Assembly (NCBI GenBank): GCA_021804195.1
Contig: JAJZKJ010000110.1
Location: forward strand, 1-7,071
Source of the DNA: Acidobacteriota bacterium
GTDB taxonomy: Bacteria > Planctomycetota > Phycisphaerae > WQYP01 > JAJZKJ01
Reading direction: 5' to 3'
DNA length: 7,071 nucleotides
In this document: positions 6,502 to 7,071 of the stretch, one piece after another
Numbering within the stretch: position 1 is the stretch's first letter
How the letters are laid out: each line of letters opens with the position of its first letter
Notes under the pieces: generated by a model
The model's input: only the letters and a program-made list of their open reading frames with translations
Told to the model about the DNA's origin: nothing
Databases searched by the model: none
Program-made: the position numbers and the translations under genes

Positions 6502-6538
6502 CCCATGTCCTCTATCGGTCGCGGGAAAGTTTGGCCGC

Positions 6539-7071
6539 ATGTTCAAATACATCTTACGCCGTCTGCTGCTGATGATTCCCACGCTTCTGGGCATGACTTT
6601 TCTTCTTTTTGCCGTGGTGCGCTTTGCCCCGGGGCTGACCACCGCCGGCGGACAGTTCGCCGCAGGCGTGATGAAGTCCCGGCAGGCGCAACGGCGGCAG
6701 GAGCAATTCATCGCCCGGCGCCTGCACCTGGTTGGTAAGAACGGTCGGCCCATTGCGCTGCCGATGCAGTATCTATTGTGGCTTCGCAGTACATGCGAAG
6801 GGCATTTCGGCACTTCGCTGGAGTACAACGAGCCGGTGCTCAAACTCATCGCCCAGCGGTTGCCGGTGACGCTTACTTACAACCTTATTTCCCTGCTGCT
6901 TGTGTATATCATCGCCATACCCGGCGGCATGTTGGCCGCGGTCAAACGCGGCGGCTGGTTTGACCGCGGGTTCGGAATATTCACGCTGGCTCTGTATTCG
7001 CTGCCGGTCATCCTGGTCGGCTCCCTGCTGCTGGGATTTCTGGCCAATCCCCAATGGTGTAACATAAATCG
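6539..7071 (+). CDS. Peptide ABC transporter permease, OppB/DppB type; 3' end outside window
   Basis: This is the second inner-membrane channel subunit of the peptide importer, partner of the OppC-type subunit at 3564. The visible part is 177 residues of an expected 300-350 and is still open at the window end. The N-terminus MFKYILRRLLLMIPTLLGMT is typical of the family. A first helix (about 9-29) ends in VRFAPG, then an extracytoplasmic loop leads to LPMQYLLWL (74-82), FGTSL (90-94) and VLKLIAQRLPVTLTYNLISL (100-119), the OppB-type conserved block. Helices follow at about 112-132 and 147-168, with the cytoplasmic segment KRGGWFDRG (136-144) between them. The ATPase-docking EAA loop lies beyond the window. 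GGGAA at 6523-6527 is a weak ribosome binding site, 11 nt before ATG 6539. The 145-bp structured gap upstream suggests expression is set apart from the binding-protein gene, though the same transcript probably covers both. Confidence 0.92.
   Translation, partial: MFKYILRRLLLMIPTLLGMTFLLFAVVRFAPGLTTAGGQFAAGVMKSRQAQRRQEQFIARRLHLVGKNGRPIALPMQYLLWLRSTCEGHFGTSLEYNEPVLKLIAQRLPVTLTYNLISLLLVYIIAIPGGMLAAVKRGGWFDRGFGIFTLALYSLPVILVGSLLLGFLANPQWCNIN

Noticed and set aside
6505..6738. 77-codon plus-strand frame overlapping the start of the OppB-type gene
   Set aside because: It runs out of frame across the clearly conserved permease N-terminus, has Arg/Ala-rich shadow composition and no motif.

Overview
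The window reads as a stretch of chromosome from a GC-rich, Gram-negative-type bacterium. All five supported protein genes are on the + strand. No RNA gene, CRISPR array, integrase or transposase is visible. My best guess for the lineage is Planctomycetota (Phycisphaerae-like). This rests on overall protein character, mainly a peptide-binding protein held in the membrane by an uncleaved N-terminal helix plus coiled coil rather than by a lipobox. It is an inference from memory, not a proven assignment.

Layout. Bases 1-2223 hold the C-terminal part of a large RND/MMPL-family membrane transporter whose N-terminus lies before the window. Its second extracytoplasmic domain carries what looks like a 75-bp in-frame insertion with a strong hairpin, bounded by a 5-bp direct repeat. 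An 88-bp gap follows, with a plausible promoter and a good ribosome binding site. Next comes lysC (2312-3535), a monofunctional aspartate kinase with two C-terminal ACT domains. Inside lysC is a well-placed Shine-Dalgarno and ATG that would give a separate ACT-only beta subunit, as known for Bacillus subtilis LysC.

From the end of lysC the genes are tightly packed into a peptide/nickel-type (Opp/Dpp) ABC importer: an OppC/DppC-type permease (3564-4511), a membrane-anchored family 5 substrate-binding protein (4522-6393), and an OppB/DppB-type permease (6539 onward, cut by the window end). This C - binding protein - B order differs from the common binding protein - B - C - D - F order. No ATPase gene is in the window; one or two may lie downstream. 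The lysC/oppC junction contains an ATGA overlap, an 11-codon Trp-rich mini-ORF and a GTGA overlap that could relay ribosomes between genes. The 145-bp gap between the binding-protein gene and oppB contains a perfect 22-nt palindrome starting on the last base of the stop codon, and an 11-bp stem-loop. Neither has a T-tract, so they may tune mRNA stability or partially attenuate transcription rather than end it.

Together the window encodes a lipid/hydrophobic-substrate exporter, the committing step of the aspartate amino-acid pathway, and most of the membrane and binding parts of an oligopeptide importer. I see no clear new defence or mobile system. The most unusual items are the in-frame palindromic insertion in the transporter, the lysC/oppC coupling structure, and the anchored coiled-coil binding protein with permease genes on both sides.
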